64,000 nucleotides of DNA from JABDGM01 sp963738665 (GTDB lineage Bacteria; Planctomycetota; Planctomycetia; Pirellulales; Lacipirellulaceae). The DNA lies in the NCBI GenBank assembly GCA_963738665.1, contig CAVTXL010000011.1, positions 124,001 through 188,000 on the forward strand, written 5' to 3'. Positions 11,002-20,720 of the stretch are shown here, in pieces. The notes under the pieces are model-generated. The model ran no database searches. It had not been told where the DNA came from and saw only the letters and a program-made list of their open reading frames with translations. Every line of letters starts with the position of its first letter. Position 1 is the stretch's first letter. The translations under genes were made by a program, and so were the position numbers.

Positions 11002-11445
11002 ATGATCCAGCTCACCAATCAGCCCATTGATACAAACTCGTTACTTTCGCAGGCGCGAAACCCCGCGGCCGGCGCCGTCGTGTTGTTTCTGGGCACCACC
11101 CGCGAGTTGACCGCCGGCCGGCAGACCGTCGCCCTTGATTACGAGGCCTATCCGGCCATGGCCGAGCGGCGGCTGACCGAGCTCGAGGCCGAGGCCCGCC
11201 GCCGCTGGCCGGTGTTAGAATGCATGGTCGTCCACCGCCTGGGTCGCGTGCCGCCGACTGAGGCCAGCGTCGCCATCGCGGTCAGCTCACCCCACCGCGC
11301 CGATGCCTTCGCTGCCGGCCAGTGGCTGATCGACTCGCTCAAACGCGACGTGCCGATCTGGAAACGCGAACAGTGGGCCGATGGCGAAGCGGAATGGGTT
11401 CATCCGGGACTAGTCAACCACAAAGACAAAAAGGACACGAAGTAA
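11002..11445 (+). CDS. moaE: Molybdopterin synthase catalytic subunit MoaE
   Basis: Motifs are in family order: GAVVLFLGTTRE (about 26-37), LDYEAYPAMAE (about 49-59), HRLGRVPPTEASVAIAVSSPHR (about 77-98) and the active-site segment LKRDVPIWKRE (about 113-123), with its two conserved lysines. The enzyme transfers sulfur from thiocarboxylated MoaD to precursor Z (cPMP) to make molybdopterin in the cytoplasm. No moaD is visible beside it. The last ~10 residues (VNHKDKKDTK) fall in a dispersed repeat (11416-11443), so the natural C-terminus appears to have been replaced by repeat sequence. moaA follows 163 bases downstream on the same strand. Confidence 0.95.
   Translation: MIQLTNQPIDTNSLLSQARNPAAGAVVLFLGTTRELTAGRQTVALDYEAYPAMAERRLTELEAEARRRWPVLECMVVHRLGRVPPTEASVAIAVSSPHRADAFAAGQWLIDSLKRDVPIWKREQWADGEAEWVHPGLVNHKDKKDTK
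11416..11443. repeat. Dispersed repeat, family F copy 1 (overlaps moaE 3' end)
   Basis: An AACCACAAAG...GGACACGAAGT stretch recurs in inverted orientation at 11557-11586 (with roughly six mismatches in 28) and in related form at 20660-20691. The first two copies bracket the moaE-moaA spacer as an inverted pair. The element supplies the final codons and the stop of moaE. Confidence 0.6.
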
Positions 11446-11556
11446 GAGCACAACGAAGAATCAAGAATTAGAAGCTGCGTGCCTAGTCTTGCCACAAAGA
11501 TGCTTGGCCATTTGTGCCGAGGTTAGAATTCATATCTACCTACCCATTTTGTGTTG

Positions 11557-11586
11557 ACTTTGTGCCCTTTGTGACTTCGTGGTTTC
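11557..11586. repeat. Dispersed repeat, family F copy 2 (inverted)
   Basis: This stretch contains ACTTTGTGCCCTTTGTGACT followed by TCGTGGTTTCG. Its reverse complement aligns with the repeat at the end of moaE, so the two could form a large hairpin in the moaE-moaA transcript. It ends just before the moaA start. Confidence 0.6.
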
Positions 11587-11608
11587 GATTTTCCTTACGA
11601 AACAGTCA

Positions 11609-12637
11609 ATGTCCATCATCGAAGCTATACCTCGGATTGCCGACCGCTCTCCTCTCACCGACACGCTCGGCCGCGTCCACACCAGCCTGCGGATCAGCGT
11701 CACCGATCGCTGCAACATCCGCTGCTTCTACTGCATGCCGAACGAGAATGTGCAGTTCGTGCCGCGGCGCGACGTGCTCACGTTCGAGGAGATCACCCGC
11801 TTCGTGCGCGTCGTCGCTCAAATGGGCGTGCGGCGCCTCCGACTCACCGGCGGCGAACCCCTCCTGCGGGCCGACCTGCCGCGCCTCATCGAACAGCTCA
11901 CTGCCGTCCCCGGCGTCGAAGACCTCGCCCTCACCACCAACGGCATGTTGCTAGGTGAACAAGCCGCCGATTTACGATCGGCCGGCCTCCGCCGCCTCAA
12001 CATCAGCCTCGACACGCTCCGCGAAGAGACCTTCCAAAGAATCTCCCGCCGCCCCGGTCTCGACCGCGTCCTCGCTGGCATCGCCGCCGCCCAGTCGGCC
12101 GGCTTCGATAAAATCCGCCTCAACGCGATCGCCATCCAGGGTCTCACCGAAGAAGAAATTGTGCCGCTGGCTCACTTCGCCCGCCAGCGCGGCCTCGAGC
12201 TGCGGTTCATCGAGTACATGCCCCTCGACGCCGAACAGCACTGGCAAGCGGCGGACGTTCTCGACGGCGAAAAAATCCGCGAAATCCTCGAAGCCCAGTT
12301 TGGCCTCCTCGTCCCCATCGGCCGCGATCACCCGGCCCAGCCGGCCAGCGACTTCCAGTACGCCGACGGCATCGGCCGCATCGGCCTCATTCGCCCCGTC
12401 TCGCAGCCCTTCTGCGGCGATTGCGACCGTCTCCGCCTCACGGCCGAAGGTCAAATCCGCAACTGCCTGTTCTCAACGGCCGAATGGGACGCCCGCCGCA
12501 TCCTCCGCGGCGGCGGCACCGACGACGACCTCGCCCATCTCGTCCGCGACTGCATCCACGCCAAAGCCCCAGCCCACGGCATTGGCACCGCCGACTTCGT
12601 GCGGCCCGAACGGGCCATGTATCAAATTGGGGGATAA
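11609..12637 (+). CDS. moaA: GTP 3',8-cyclase MoaA (radical SAM, molybdenum cofactor step 1)
   Basis: The radical-SAM cluster CNIRCFYC (cysteines at about residues 35, 39 and 42) is followed by LTGGEPLLRADL (about 80-91). The second, C-terminal cluster is CGDCDRL...IRNCLF. The protein ends in the GG pair (YQIGG) needed for activity. Length is 342 residues, normal for the family. I chose the ATG at 11609 (MSIIEAIP) over an in-frame upstream start at 11579, which would extend into the dispersed repeat. The enzyme converts GTP to 3',8-cH2GTP in the cytoplasm, upstream of MoaC and MoaE. moaC is not in this window. Confidence 0.96.
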   Translation: MSIIEAIPRIADRSPLTDTLGRVHTSLRISVTDRCNIRCFYCMPNENVQFVPRRDVLTFEEITRFVRVVAQMGVRRLRLTGGEPLLRADLPRLIEQLTAVPGVEDLALTTNGMLLGEQAADLRSAGLRRLNISLDTLREETFQRISRRPGLDRVLAGIAAAQSAGFDKIRLNAIAIQGLTEEEIVPLAHFARQRGLELRFIEYMPLDAEQHWQAADVLDGEKIREILEAQFGLLVPIGRDHPAQPASDFQYADGIGRIGLIRPVSQPFCGDCDRLRLTAEGQIRNCLFSTAEWDARRILRGGGTDDDLAHLVRDCIHAKAPAHGIGTADFVRPERAMYQIGG

Positions 12638-12642
12638 AGAGA

Positions 12643-12705
12643 GAAATCGCTAATGAACGCTAATGAACCGAATGGTTAGTGTTGATTAGCGACGATTAGC
12701 GGTTT
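12643..12705. repeat. Inverted-repeat intergenic element (TTAGCG/CGCTAA type)
   Basis: The left arm contains AATCGCTAATGAACGCTAAT. The right arm contains GATTAGCGACGATTAGCGG. The arms are imperfectly complementary and fill most of the 97-base moaA-desulfurase spacer. Confidence 0.6.
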
Positions 12706-12734
12706 GTTCCGCCTTTCGTACCAATCGGATATTT

Positions 12735-13908
12735 ATGTCAGACATTCATCGCATCTACCTCGACAACGCCGCCACCACCTGGCCCAAGCCGCCGGCGGTG
12801 TACGACGCGGTCGACCATTATCTGCGTGAGATCGGCGCCGCCAGCGGCCGCAGCGGCTATCGCGATGCGCTCGAATCGAACCGCATCGTCGAAGACGCCC
12901 GCCACGGCGTGGCCGAGCTGATTGGCGCGGACGCCCGCGAAATTGTCTTCGGCTTCAACGGCACCGATGTCCTGAACATGGCCATTGTCGGCGCCGTCCG
13001 GCCGGGCGAACACGTGGTGACGACCGTCTGCGAACACAACTCCGTCCTGCGGCCGCTGACACAGCTGCGCGAGTCGGCCGATGTGGAAGTGACCTACGTC
13101 GACTGCGACGGCCAGGGTTTCGTTTCGGCCGACGACATCCGGGTCGCCCTGCGGCCGAACACGCGCCTGGTGGCCGTGCTGCACTCCTCGAACGTGACCG
13201 GCGCGATTCAGCCGATCGCCGAAATCGGCCGGGCTCTGCGCTCGCCGGTTCACACGCGCTGTTCCTCGTCGACGCCGCCCAATCGCTCGGCCACGTCCCG
13301 ATCGACGTCTCCGAGTTCGACATCGATCTGCTGGCCGCCCCCGGCCACAAGGGGCTGCTCGGGCCGCTCGGCACGGGCGTTCTGTACATTCGCAAGGGCG
13401 TCGAAGGCCAAGTGCGCCCGCTGCGCTGCGGCGGCACCGGCACGCAGAGCGACGAAGACCGCCAGCCCAGCGAGATGCCGCAAAAATTCGAGGCCGGCAA
13501 TCACAACGTCGCCGGCCTCGCCGGCCTCGCGGCTGCGACCCGCTTCCTCCACGACGAAACGATCGAACAGATCCATCGCCACCATACGCGGCTCGCCGTG
13601 CGGCTCTTGGAAGGCATTTGCAATCACGGCGGGATCACGATCCACGGCCCGCAACTAGCCGGCGATCGCACCAGCGTCGTCAGCCTCACCGTCGACGGCT
13701 ACGAGCCGCAAGAGCTGGCCGCGATCCTCGAATCAGCGCACAACATCCAATGCCGCGCCGGCCTGCACTGCGCCCCCGCATGCACGCCGCCCTGGGCACG
13801 ACCAACCGCGGCGGCACGCTGCGGCTCAGCCCTGGCTTTGCGACGACCGTCGAAGAAATCGATACGGCCGTCACTGCACTCAACGAAATCGCCGCCGTAA
13901 CAATCTGA
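12735..13908 (+). CDS. Class V cysteine desulfurase (SufS-like), two frameshifts
   Basis: The protein opens IYLDNAATTWPKPPAVYDAV, the standard NifS/SufS beginning. TVCEHNSVLRPL follows near residue 98. The frame is lost near 13247, where one G is missing from a TCGGCCGG run. The next frame gives LFLVDAAQSLGHVPID and the PLP-lysine segment APGHKGLLGPLGTG. A second shift near 13780 restores RAGLHCAP then MHAALGTTNRGGTLRLSPGF and a stop at 13906-13908. The RxGLHCAP-H-GT arrangement matches the cysteine desulfurase subfamily near TIGR01977. The enzyme makes persulfide from cysteine; the moa context suggests sulfur supply for molybdopterin, which is inference. Confidence 0.88.
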
Positions 13909-13924
13909 ATCGCCGAGAGCCTCT

Positions 13925-14053
13925 TCCAGAACCCTCTCTCTTCGGGAAAGGGCCGGATGCCACGAGCGACTCGCCGTGGTGAGTTGAGGGTGACTTGCCT
14001 ACGGGCAGTCTTCCTGCACCCCCCGTTTCTTTCCCACGGGGGAGGGAGTACGT
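13925..14053. repeat. REP-like element, family D copy 1 (CCCTCTC/GGGAGGG type)
   Basis: CCCTCTCTCTTCGGGAAAGG opens the element. GAGTTGAGGGTGA and CCCACGGGGGAGGGAG follow. The same motif vocabulary occurs inside aat (37962-38110) and at 54912-54945. It fills the spacer between two convergent genes and could serve as a bidirectional transcription stop. Confidence 0.55.
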
Positions 14054-14062
14054 GGATAAGCC

Positions 14063-15490
14063 CTAAATGTCGCTCAGCCGACTGGTCGAATCGCCAAACC
14101 GCTCCTGCTTCCTGCCGCCGACACGGTCAATCATGCTCAGGTATAGATTCGAGATCGGCAGGTCATCGTAGCGCACGTAACGGCCCGGGGTGAGTGTGCC
14201 GCCGCCGCTGCCGGCGAGGATGACCGGCAAATTGACGTGCGAATGCCGGTTGCCGTCGCTGCAGCCGCTGCCGTATACGATTTGGGAATTGTGGAGCAAT
14301 GAGTTGTCGTCGATATCCTTCGTCGCTTCCATCTTCTCCAGAAAGTAGGCCAACTGCTGGACGTACCACGTGTCAATCTGCGTGACCTGCTCGATCCAAT
14401 CGGCGCGGCCGCCATGATGCGTTAATGCATGATGACCGTCGTTGATGCCGATCTCGGCGAAGTCGCGGTTGTTGCCATCGCCGGCGATCATGAACGTCGC
14501 CACCCGCGTCGAATCAGTCTGAAATGCGATGAGCAGCATGTCGTACATTAAGCGGACGTATTCTGCGTAACTCTTCGGAATGCCCTCCGGCGCCTCCTGA
14601 TCGGGCTGCGGACGTCCGGCCCGAGACTTTTCGGCCGCCTGGATCCGCTGCTCGATGTCGCGGATGCCCGTGAAGTATTCGTCCAGCTTCTCGCGGTCGC
14701 GGTGCGACGAATCTTTCGTCACGCTTTCCCGTTCGCTCTGCAAGAAGTCGAGGATTGAACGCTTCTGCTGTTGGCGGACGGCCAGGTTGCGGGCACGGTC
14801 TTGGGGCGTGCCGGCGCCAAATAGCCGCTCAAACAGCAGCCGCGGATTCACTTCCGGCGTCATCGGCGTCGTCGGCGAACTCCAGGCCAGATTGTGCTGG
14901 TAAACACAGGCGTAGTCGGTATCGCATGAGCCCACGTTCAGCACCACATCGCATGAGATTTCAAGCGAACGGAACGGTGTGACCAGGCCGATCTGCTGCG
15001 CCATCACTTGGTCCGCCGACACTCCCGCCTGAAAGTCGGCGCCGTTCGTCTTCTTGATGCGGACACCCGTGAGAAACGTAGCGTTCGCGCGGGCATGGTC
15101 CCCACCCCCATCGCCGCCGGCATTCGCCGAAACGTCGCCCAGGCCGCCCAGAATCTGTAGCTTGTCCTTTACGTTTTCCAGTGGCTTTAGAGTGCGATTA
15201 AGTGTGAATTCTTTGCCGGTGCCGCCCGGCCACCACGCAGCCGGAATGGCCCCATTGGGAAAGTACAAAAAGGCGGTCCGCAGCGGTGCGCCGGTCGCCG
15301 TGGTCGCCACGGTCGGCGCCGTCTCGGCAGCGGCAGCCACATGCGTGAATCGCGGCAAAAGCGATTCCAGCGAGGGCAGCGCCATCGCAATGCCCACGTT
15401 GCGCAGAAAGCGCCGACGGCTGCAGTCACGGAACGCTTCTGGAAGCGGCGACTCGTTGGTCCTTCCCGAACGGTTCAGTCCAGTGCTCAT
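14063..15490 (-). CDS. DUF1552 family exported protein
   Basis: This 475-residue protein carries a twin-arginine-like signal (CSRRRFLRNVGIAMALPSLES) at residues 23-43. Family motifs are FLYFPNGAIPAAWWPGGTG (about 74-92), LGGLGDVSANAGGDGGGDHARA and ANATFLTGVR (about 115-145), SLEISCDVVLNVGSCDTDYACVY (about 170-195), and NRDFAEIGINDGHHALTHHG (about 345). DUF1552 proteins are exported planctomycete proteins encoded beside the DUF1592 heme protein. Here the start overlaps the stop of that gene by four bases (15487-15490), so translation is probably coupled. No frameshift. Its biochemical function is unknown. Confidence 0.92.
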   Translation of the reverse strand: MSTGLNRSGRTNESPLPEAFRDCSRRRFLRNVGIAMALPSLESLLPRFTHVAAAAETAPTVATTATGAPLRTAFLYFPNGAIPAAWWPGGTGKEFTLNRTLKPLENVKDKLQILGGLGDVSANAGGDGGGDHARANATFLTGVRIKKTNGADFQAGVSADQVMAQQIGLVTPFRSLEISCDVVLNVGSCDTDYACVYQHNLAWSSPTTPMTPEVNPRLLFERLFGAGTPQDRARNLAVRQQQKRSILDFLQSERESVTKDSSHRDREKLDEYFTGIRDIEQRIQAAEKSRAGRPQPDQEAPEGIPKSYAEYVRLMYDMLLIAFQTDSTRVATFMIAGDGNNRDFAEIGINDGHHALTHHGGRADWIEQVTQIDTWYVQQLAYFLEKMEATKDIDDNSLLHNSQIVYGSGCSDGNRHSHVNLPVILAGSGGGTLTPGRYVRYDDLPISNLYLSMIDRVGGRKQERFGDSTSRLSDI

Positions 15491-18142
15491 CGTTCACCCT
15501 CAATTGAAGATACTTCTGACGCTACGTTGGCGATTACCGTTGGCCTGCGCTCCTGCACCGGCGCTGATTCCAGCACACCCAGCAAGAGCGCCGAAAATCG
15601 TCCGTCTTCCTTTTCCATTCGATCGACGATCGCGTCGATCGTCGGCACGTCATAATATTCGATTCCCCGGCCCAACACGTACGTGAGCAGCTTGCTCGTG
15701 AGCGTACGATAAAACTCCAGCTTGTGATTCTTGACGAGCGCCTGCTTCAAATCGGCGACGCCCGCAAACTTCTCGCCGGTGATCAATTCGCCGCCGGCAT
15801 CGATCGCCTGCTGACGCTCAAATTGCCGAAAACGGCCGAATCCGTTGAAGTTTTCCAGCGCCAGACCGAGCGGGTCCATGCGGGCATGGCAGGACTGCGC
15901 ACAAGGGATCCTCCCGATGTTTCGCCAGTAGCTCTCGTTGCGTCGGCCGATGATCGCTGATTTGACTGAGCGAATCCTCCAGTGCCGGCACGTTCGGCGG
16001 CGGCGGCGCGGTCGGCGCCCCCAGGATGTTCTCCAGAATCCATTTGCCGCGCTTCACCGGCGACGTCCGGGCTGGGTTCGAGCTCACCGTGAGCACGCTT
16101 CCCATCGTCAGCACGCCGCCCCGCGGGCTGTCGGCCGGCAACTCGACCTTTCGCATCTCCAGGCCGGTCACGCTCGGTATTCCATATACCGGCGCGAGGG
16201 CTGCATTGACGAACGTATAATTGCTGTTCAAAAACTCCAAAACGCTCCGATCCTCACGCATGACGTAACTGAAGTAGCTATCCACCTCCTGTTTCATCGC
16301 GCTGCGAACCGTCGGCGTCAGCTCAGTGCCGCTGAACACTTCGCCCCGGCCCCGCCCCCGGCCGCGGCCAAAGCCCCGCCCCCGTCTGCCGCCAGCGCCC
16401 GCCACCCCCCGCGGCGCACCGCCGCGGGCAATTGCGGCCACTTCCTCAGCCGGCGACGCTCCTTCAGGTTCGGCGCCTGCAGGCGCTGCGTCCTCCGGCG
16501 GTGTCTCTATCGCCAGTATATCGGCCGAACTAATCGGGATATCGAGAATCGCCCGCGTCTGCAGCCACTGGTTTGCAAAACTCTCAACAAATGCTTGCGA
16601 TTTAGGGTCCGCGAGCATCCGCTTCACCTGCCCTGCCAGGTTCTTGCGCAACTCCCCGGCCGCCGCCAGCCGCGTCAACTCGTCGTCCGGAATCGAGCAC
16701 CACAATGCGTACGACAGCCGCGCCGCCAAGCCGTATCCGTCAATACGCGGATACTTTTCCCCCGCTGCCAAAGGCTCGGTCTGTTCCAAATGAAACAGAA
16801 ACTGGGGAGACGACAACACAGCCACGATCGCCTGGGCAATCCCGGCCTCAAACGGAACGTCTGGCTGCCCGTAGGACTTTTCGGCCAGGTCCACTACGCG
16901 CGTCAGCGTTTCTTCCGAGGCCGGGCGGCGGAATGCCTTCGCGGCAAATCTCCCCAGCACCTCGCGGGCATACGCGCGCCGCTCCTGCGGGTCGCTAGGC
17001 GGCTTTTCGCGCGTATACAACTTGTCAAAACCGGGCGGATGCTCCCACAACGCGCGATCGCGCGGGCCGTCGCATCTCACGCTCACGATGCGGTATTCCA
17101 ACTTCGTCCGCAGCGGACGCAGTTCCGGGTGGACCGGATCGGTCGTGAAAGAGACTTGATGATCTCCTACTTCCCAGTGAACGTCGCTATCGTACTCGTA
17201 CCACATGTTGTCACTATAGTGGTACTGCTCGGAGAAAAACTCCTTGTCATCGGCCGTGACATGAATGCGGCACTCCTGTGGATCGAACGTCTCATCGCCG
17301 TCGATCTTGCAGTAAATGTGAATCAGATAATCGCCCGCCGCCCGGGCGTGAAACGTCTTGCTGACAGTGCGTGTTTGATAGAAGGAGAGGTGGTCGCCGT
17401 TCCGGCCGTCTTCGCTGACAAAGTCGGCCGGATAATAGGTCACGCTGGAAATCGCCACATTGTCTTTCGGCACGCCCTGGTCCACGACCGCGATCGCGGC
17501 CTCGATAAACTTCTCCAGCCGCATCGGCGAAATGCTCAACACGTCGCCGATGTTGTCAAACCCGTAGCCCACGTCGTCCGGCGGCAGGGCCGTGTTCACG
17601 TCAAACTCAACGCCGAGCAGGTCGCGAATCGTGTTCCGATACTCAGTGCGATTCAGCCGCCGCACCGTCACTCGCCCTGGATCGAGATTCTGCGGGTCGC
17701 TCGCGAAAGCGCTGGCCTTGATCCACTCCTCCAATTGCGCCATCTCGGCCGCAGCCGGCCGACGTTCGCCAGCCGGCGGCATGATGCCGGCCCGCAGATT
17801 CTTGAGCACTTTCAGCCACAACTGGGGATTCAAAACCTGCTCATCGGTTTTCAGCGAGTCCAATGCCAAGTGGCCGCTCTGTTCGCCGTTGCCATGGCAG
17901 TCGTAGCAATAGTCTTCCAGAATGGGCTGCGCGTTCTTGTGAAAAAGTTCCACGCCGGGTGAAGCCGGCTTAACTGTGGCGAGCTTCTCGTCGGCGCCCT
18001 GCGCGGCTGCGGCAGCTTCGGCGAAGGCGAAGCGGTTGACGTAGAAAAAACCGGCAATGCCGATCACCGAAAGAAAGAAAACCGCCCTGGCTCCAGCCGG
18101 CCCGCGATTGCCGAGTTTAAAGAGTTGGGCCATTTTCGCCAT
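15487..18142 (-). CDS. PSCyt3-type heme protein (DUF1587-DUF1595-DUF1592-DUF1588-DUF1585), one frameshift
   Basis: An N-terminal membrane segment (about 18-35) is followed by a c-type heme site (DYCYDCHGNGEQSGHLALDS, near residue 77), then DUF1587 (VRRLNRTEYRNTIRDLLGVEFD). Later modules include YALWCSIPDDELTRLA (DUF1592) and KRGKWILENILGAPTAPPPPNVPALED (DUF1588). An Arg/Gly-rich linker (RRGRGFGRGRGRGRGE) sits near 16330-16440. A single-base shift near 15900 lies inside the second heme motif: the next frame gives CHARMDPLGLALENFNGFG and the DUF1585 ending. It forms a unit with DUF1552. Such proteins are probably periplasmic redox or polymer-degrading factors. Confidence 0.88.
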
Positions 18143-18332
18143 GTTCGCAATCTAAGTAAGATGCGGGCAATTGTCAATTCTGAACGGGCCGAATTATGAT
18201 TGGGCTTGGCGTACCTTCCCACCACGGGCGGATCGGAACCCTCGCAAGCTGCCTCAGCACGGCCAATAACCCGCGAACGATTGCCACTCGGTTCCCGACA
18301 CGTCTCCAGCAACCTATTGAAAAGGTCATTGC

Positions 18333-19481
18333 ATGAAAACTCTACGAAACGCCTCTTGGCTTCCGGTCTTGGCGGCCGGCTTCTTGACGGCTGGCTTATC
18401 GCTCCCAAGCCTCGCCCAAACCGAGACGGGCTCCCCGGCCGCCGTCGGCCAGACGCCAGGCCAGCCTGCGGAACCGGCGAGCGGCCAACCCGGCCAACCA
18501 CCAGCCCGCGGCCGCCGCGGCGTCCGCGGCGCTCGCGGCCCAGCCATTACCGTCGCCCCGCCGGCCGACGCCGCAGCCGTCGAAAAGGTCCCGTCGCTTG
18601 ACAAGAGCGGAAACTTCAAAGTCGCGACAACCGGCGCTTGGGAAGATGTTCCGGTGCTGACCGTCCCAGACGGCGTACCGCGCGGCAAGGTGACAACATT
18701 CACCATGAAAGCCGACGACTCCAAACTCTACCCCGGCAGTTTCACCCGCGACGTTTGGGTCTACGTCCCCGCCGGGTATGTCGAAGGCACCGTGCTCCCC
18801 CTGATGATCAATCACGACGGCGCCACCACCTCAAACATGCAGGCCACGCTGATCGCCGTGCTCGATACGCTGATCGCCGAGAAGCGCCTCCCCGCCATGG
18901 CGGCCGTCTTTATCGCCAACGGCAGCGCGGGTGGCGGGCCGCGCGGCCAGCGCAGCTTGGAATACGACACCGTCTCCGGCAAGTTTGCTGAGTTCATCGA
19001 GGCCGAAGTTCTGCCCATGGCCGAGAAGTCGGCCAACGTCAAATTAACCAAGGACCCCGACGGCCGGGGCGTGCTTGGCGCCAGCTCGGGCGGCGCCGCG
19101 GCCCTCTCGATGGCCTGGTTCCATCCCGAGTTGTACCACCGCGTGATCAGCTATTCCGGCACGTTCGTCGCCCTGGCCCGCAGCGATACCGCGCCCCACG
19201 GGGCCTGGGAATATCATGAAAACTTCATCCCGAAAACTGACAAGAAGCCCATTCGCATCTGGCTCGAAGTCGGCTCCCGAGACAACGGCGCAACCAGCGC
19301 GGCCGAAGGCATGCGCAATTGGTGCCTGGCAAACAACCGGATGGCCGATGTGCTCAAGGACAAGGGCTACGACTATCAATACCTGTGGGCCGAATGGGCC
19401 GGCCATGTGGAAAAAGGACTCGTCCGGCAGACGCTCGGCGAAGCCATGGAATGGGTCTGGAAGACGTACCAGGCGCCCTGA
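18333..19481 (+). CDS. Exported esterase of the feruloyl esterase/enterochelin esterase type
   Basis: The signal peptide (residues 1-28, ending SLAQ) is followed by a Pro/Gly/Arg-rich linker with RGRRGVRGARG (about 58-70). The alpha/beta-hydrolase body is typical of D-type esterases: LYPGSFTRDVWVYVPAGY near 125, LMINHDG near 153, the nucleophile elbow GASSGG near 250 (Ser is the predicted nucleophile), and a late His in WAEWAGHVEKG near 360. It likely hydrolyses ester side groups on plant or algal polysaccharides outside the cytoplasm. The 190-base spacer to the divergent DUF1592 gene should hold promoters for both. Confidence 0.87.
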   Translation: MKTLRNASWLPVLAAGFLTAGLSLPSLAQTETGSPAAVGQTPGQPAEPASGQPGQPPARGRRGVRGARGPAITVAPPADAAAVEKVPSLDKSGNFKVATTGAWEDVPVLTVPDGVPRGKVTTFTMKADDSKLYPGSFTRDVWVYVPAGYVEGTVLPLMINHDGATTSNMQATLIAVLDTLIAEKRLPAMAAVFIANGSAGGGPRGQRSLEYDTVSGKFAEFIEAEVLPMAEKSANVKLTKDPDGRGVLGASSGGAAALSMAWFHPELYHRVISYSGTFVALARSDTAPHGAWEYHENFIPKTDKKPIRIWLEVGSRDNGATSAAEGMRNWCLANNRMADVLKDKGYDYQYLWAEWAGHVEKGLVRQTLGEAMEWVWKTYQAP

Positions 19482-19608
19482 ATCATCTCCAGGTTCGATG
19501 ACGCGGATCGCCCCGAAAGAGCATCATGCGAAAGCCCAGCGCGAGCTGTGAGTATCATTTTACTTTTACGGAACGCTGACGATTAACCTCCGTCCTCAAG
19601 TCTGTTGC

Positions 19609-20517
19609 ATGTTCGGGTCATTGTTGGCCGCGTCGTTCTCGCTGTCGGCCGCCGCGCAGCCGCCGCGCACACAGGCGCCGAACTGGGAGGCCGACAACCC
19701 CGTCCTGCAAGGGTTCAACTCGTTCTTCCGTGAAACGGAGCCCGAGCGCCAGGCGATCGAGAATATTCCGATCGATGCCAAGACAGAACGCCAAATCGGC
19801 GACGCAGACATGGCCGCCTATCTCAAATCGCTGAAGAGCCGGCAGATTCGCGTCACCCAGCGCGGCCCCGATTTCGACTACGTCTCGTCGCTCGTCGACC
19901 AGATTCACCCCCGCCTGCAGCACGCCAAACAATACTCGACAATCCGCGTCTATATCGCGAATACCCCAGAGACCGACGCACACGCCTTTCCGGGCGGTTC
20001 CATCGTCGTCATGACCGGCCTGATTGATTTTACCCACAGCGAGGCCGCCCTCGTGGGCGTGTTGGGGCACGAATTGTCCCACATCGATCACGGCCACCAG
20101 CTCCGCATGGCCCGCGCCGCCGGGCTCGCGCAACGAGGCTGGCAAAACGGAATGGCCAGCCCGCAAGCGATGCAAACCAATCTCCTCACGATGGCCAAAA
20201 ACTTCGCCCGGCCGTTCCGCCAAGAGGACGAAGCGGTCGCCGACCACGACGGGGCGACCTGGGCATTTGAGCTCGGCTACCAGCCGGCCGAGCTCGCCAA
20301 ACTGTTCGACCGCTTCGACGAGCGGCCGGGCCCAGCCGCCGGCCCGGTCTTCGTTCCGAGCTTTCTGCTGACGCATCCCTCTTACCAAAGCCGCTCGGCA
20401 ACGATCCGCGACCTGGCCGCCGACTTGCAGCGCCGCTCGCCGGGTGCCAAGCTCTACGTCGGCCGCACCAATCTCGAAAAACGTGTTCCCAGAACGGCCA
20501 AAGAGTTTGGCGATTAA
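19609..20517 (+). CDS. Exported M48 family zinc metalloprotease
   Basis: A short hydrophobic N-terminus (SLLAASFSLSAAAQ) suggests a signal peptide; the true start may lie slightly upstream. The HExxH zinc motif is in VLGHELSHIDHGHQ (residues 154-158), and the third ligand is probably the Glu of FRQEDEAVADHDGATWAFE near 205. AHAFPGGSIVVMTGLI (about 124-139) is the conserved M48 strand preceding the active site. The family includes BepA/YfgC-like periplasmic proteases that maintain outer-membrane proteins. It is probably transcribed with, or just after, the esterase 127 bases upstream. Confidence 0.9.
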   Translation: MFGSLLAASFSLSAAAQPPRTQAPNWEADNPVLQGFNSFFRETEPERQAIENIPIDAKTERQIGDADMAAYLKSLKSRQIRVTQRGPDFDYVSSLVDQIHPRLQHAKQYSTIRVYIANTPETDAHAFPGGSIVVMTGLIDFTHSEAALVGVLGHELSHIDHGHQLRMARAAGLAQRGWQNGMASPQAMQTNLLTMAKNFARPFRQEDEAVADHDGATWAFELGYQPAELAKLFDRFDERPGPAAGPVFVPSFLLTHPSYQSRSATIRDLAADLQRRSPGAKLYVGRTNLEKRVPRTAKEFGD

Positions 20518-20659
20518 TGGCCGTCAGCCGTTTCGCCCGACTGGCCATTCAACTGTGCGCCGCCAAATCCGGCCGAACAATCAGTCCCCATTTGCCCCCG
20601 ATTTACATCGGCGAAACGAGACGCGATGATGTTACATAGCAACCACGCTTCAGTCCTCT

Positions 20660-20691
20660 CCTTTGTGTCCTTCGTGCCTTATGGGGTTAAC
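20660..20691. repeat. Dispersed repeat, family F copy 3
   Basis: CTTTGTGTCCTTCGTGCCTT followed by ATGGGGTTAA resembles the reverse complement of the repeat at the 3' end of moaE. It lies in the spacer before the CxxCxxCC protein. Confidence 0.5.
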
Positions 20692-20720
20692 TTCTCGCGG
20701 CAGAGGTCGTCAACCGTTAA

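Noticed and set aside
15938..17962. A 674-codon open frame on the plus strand opposite the DUF1592 gene
   Set aside because: Its composition is Arg/Leu/His/Gln-rich and no family motif appears, whereas the minus strand encodes recognisable heme and DUF modules.
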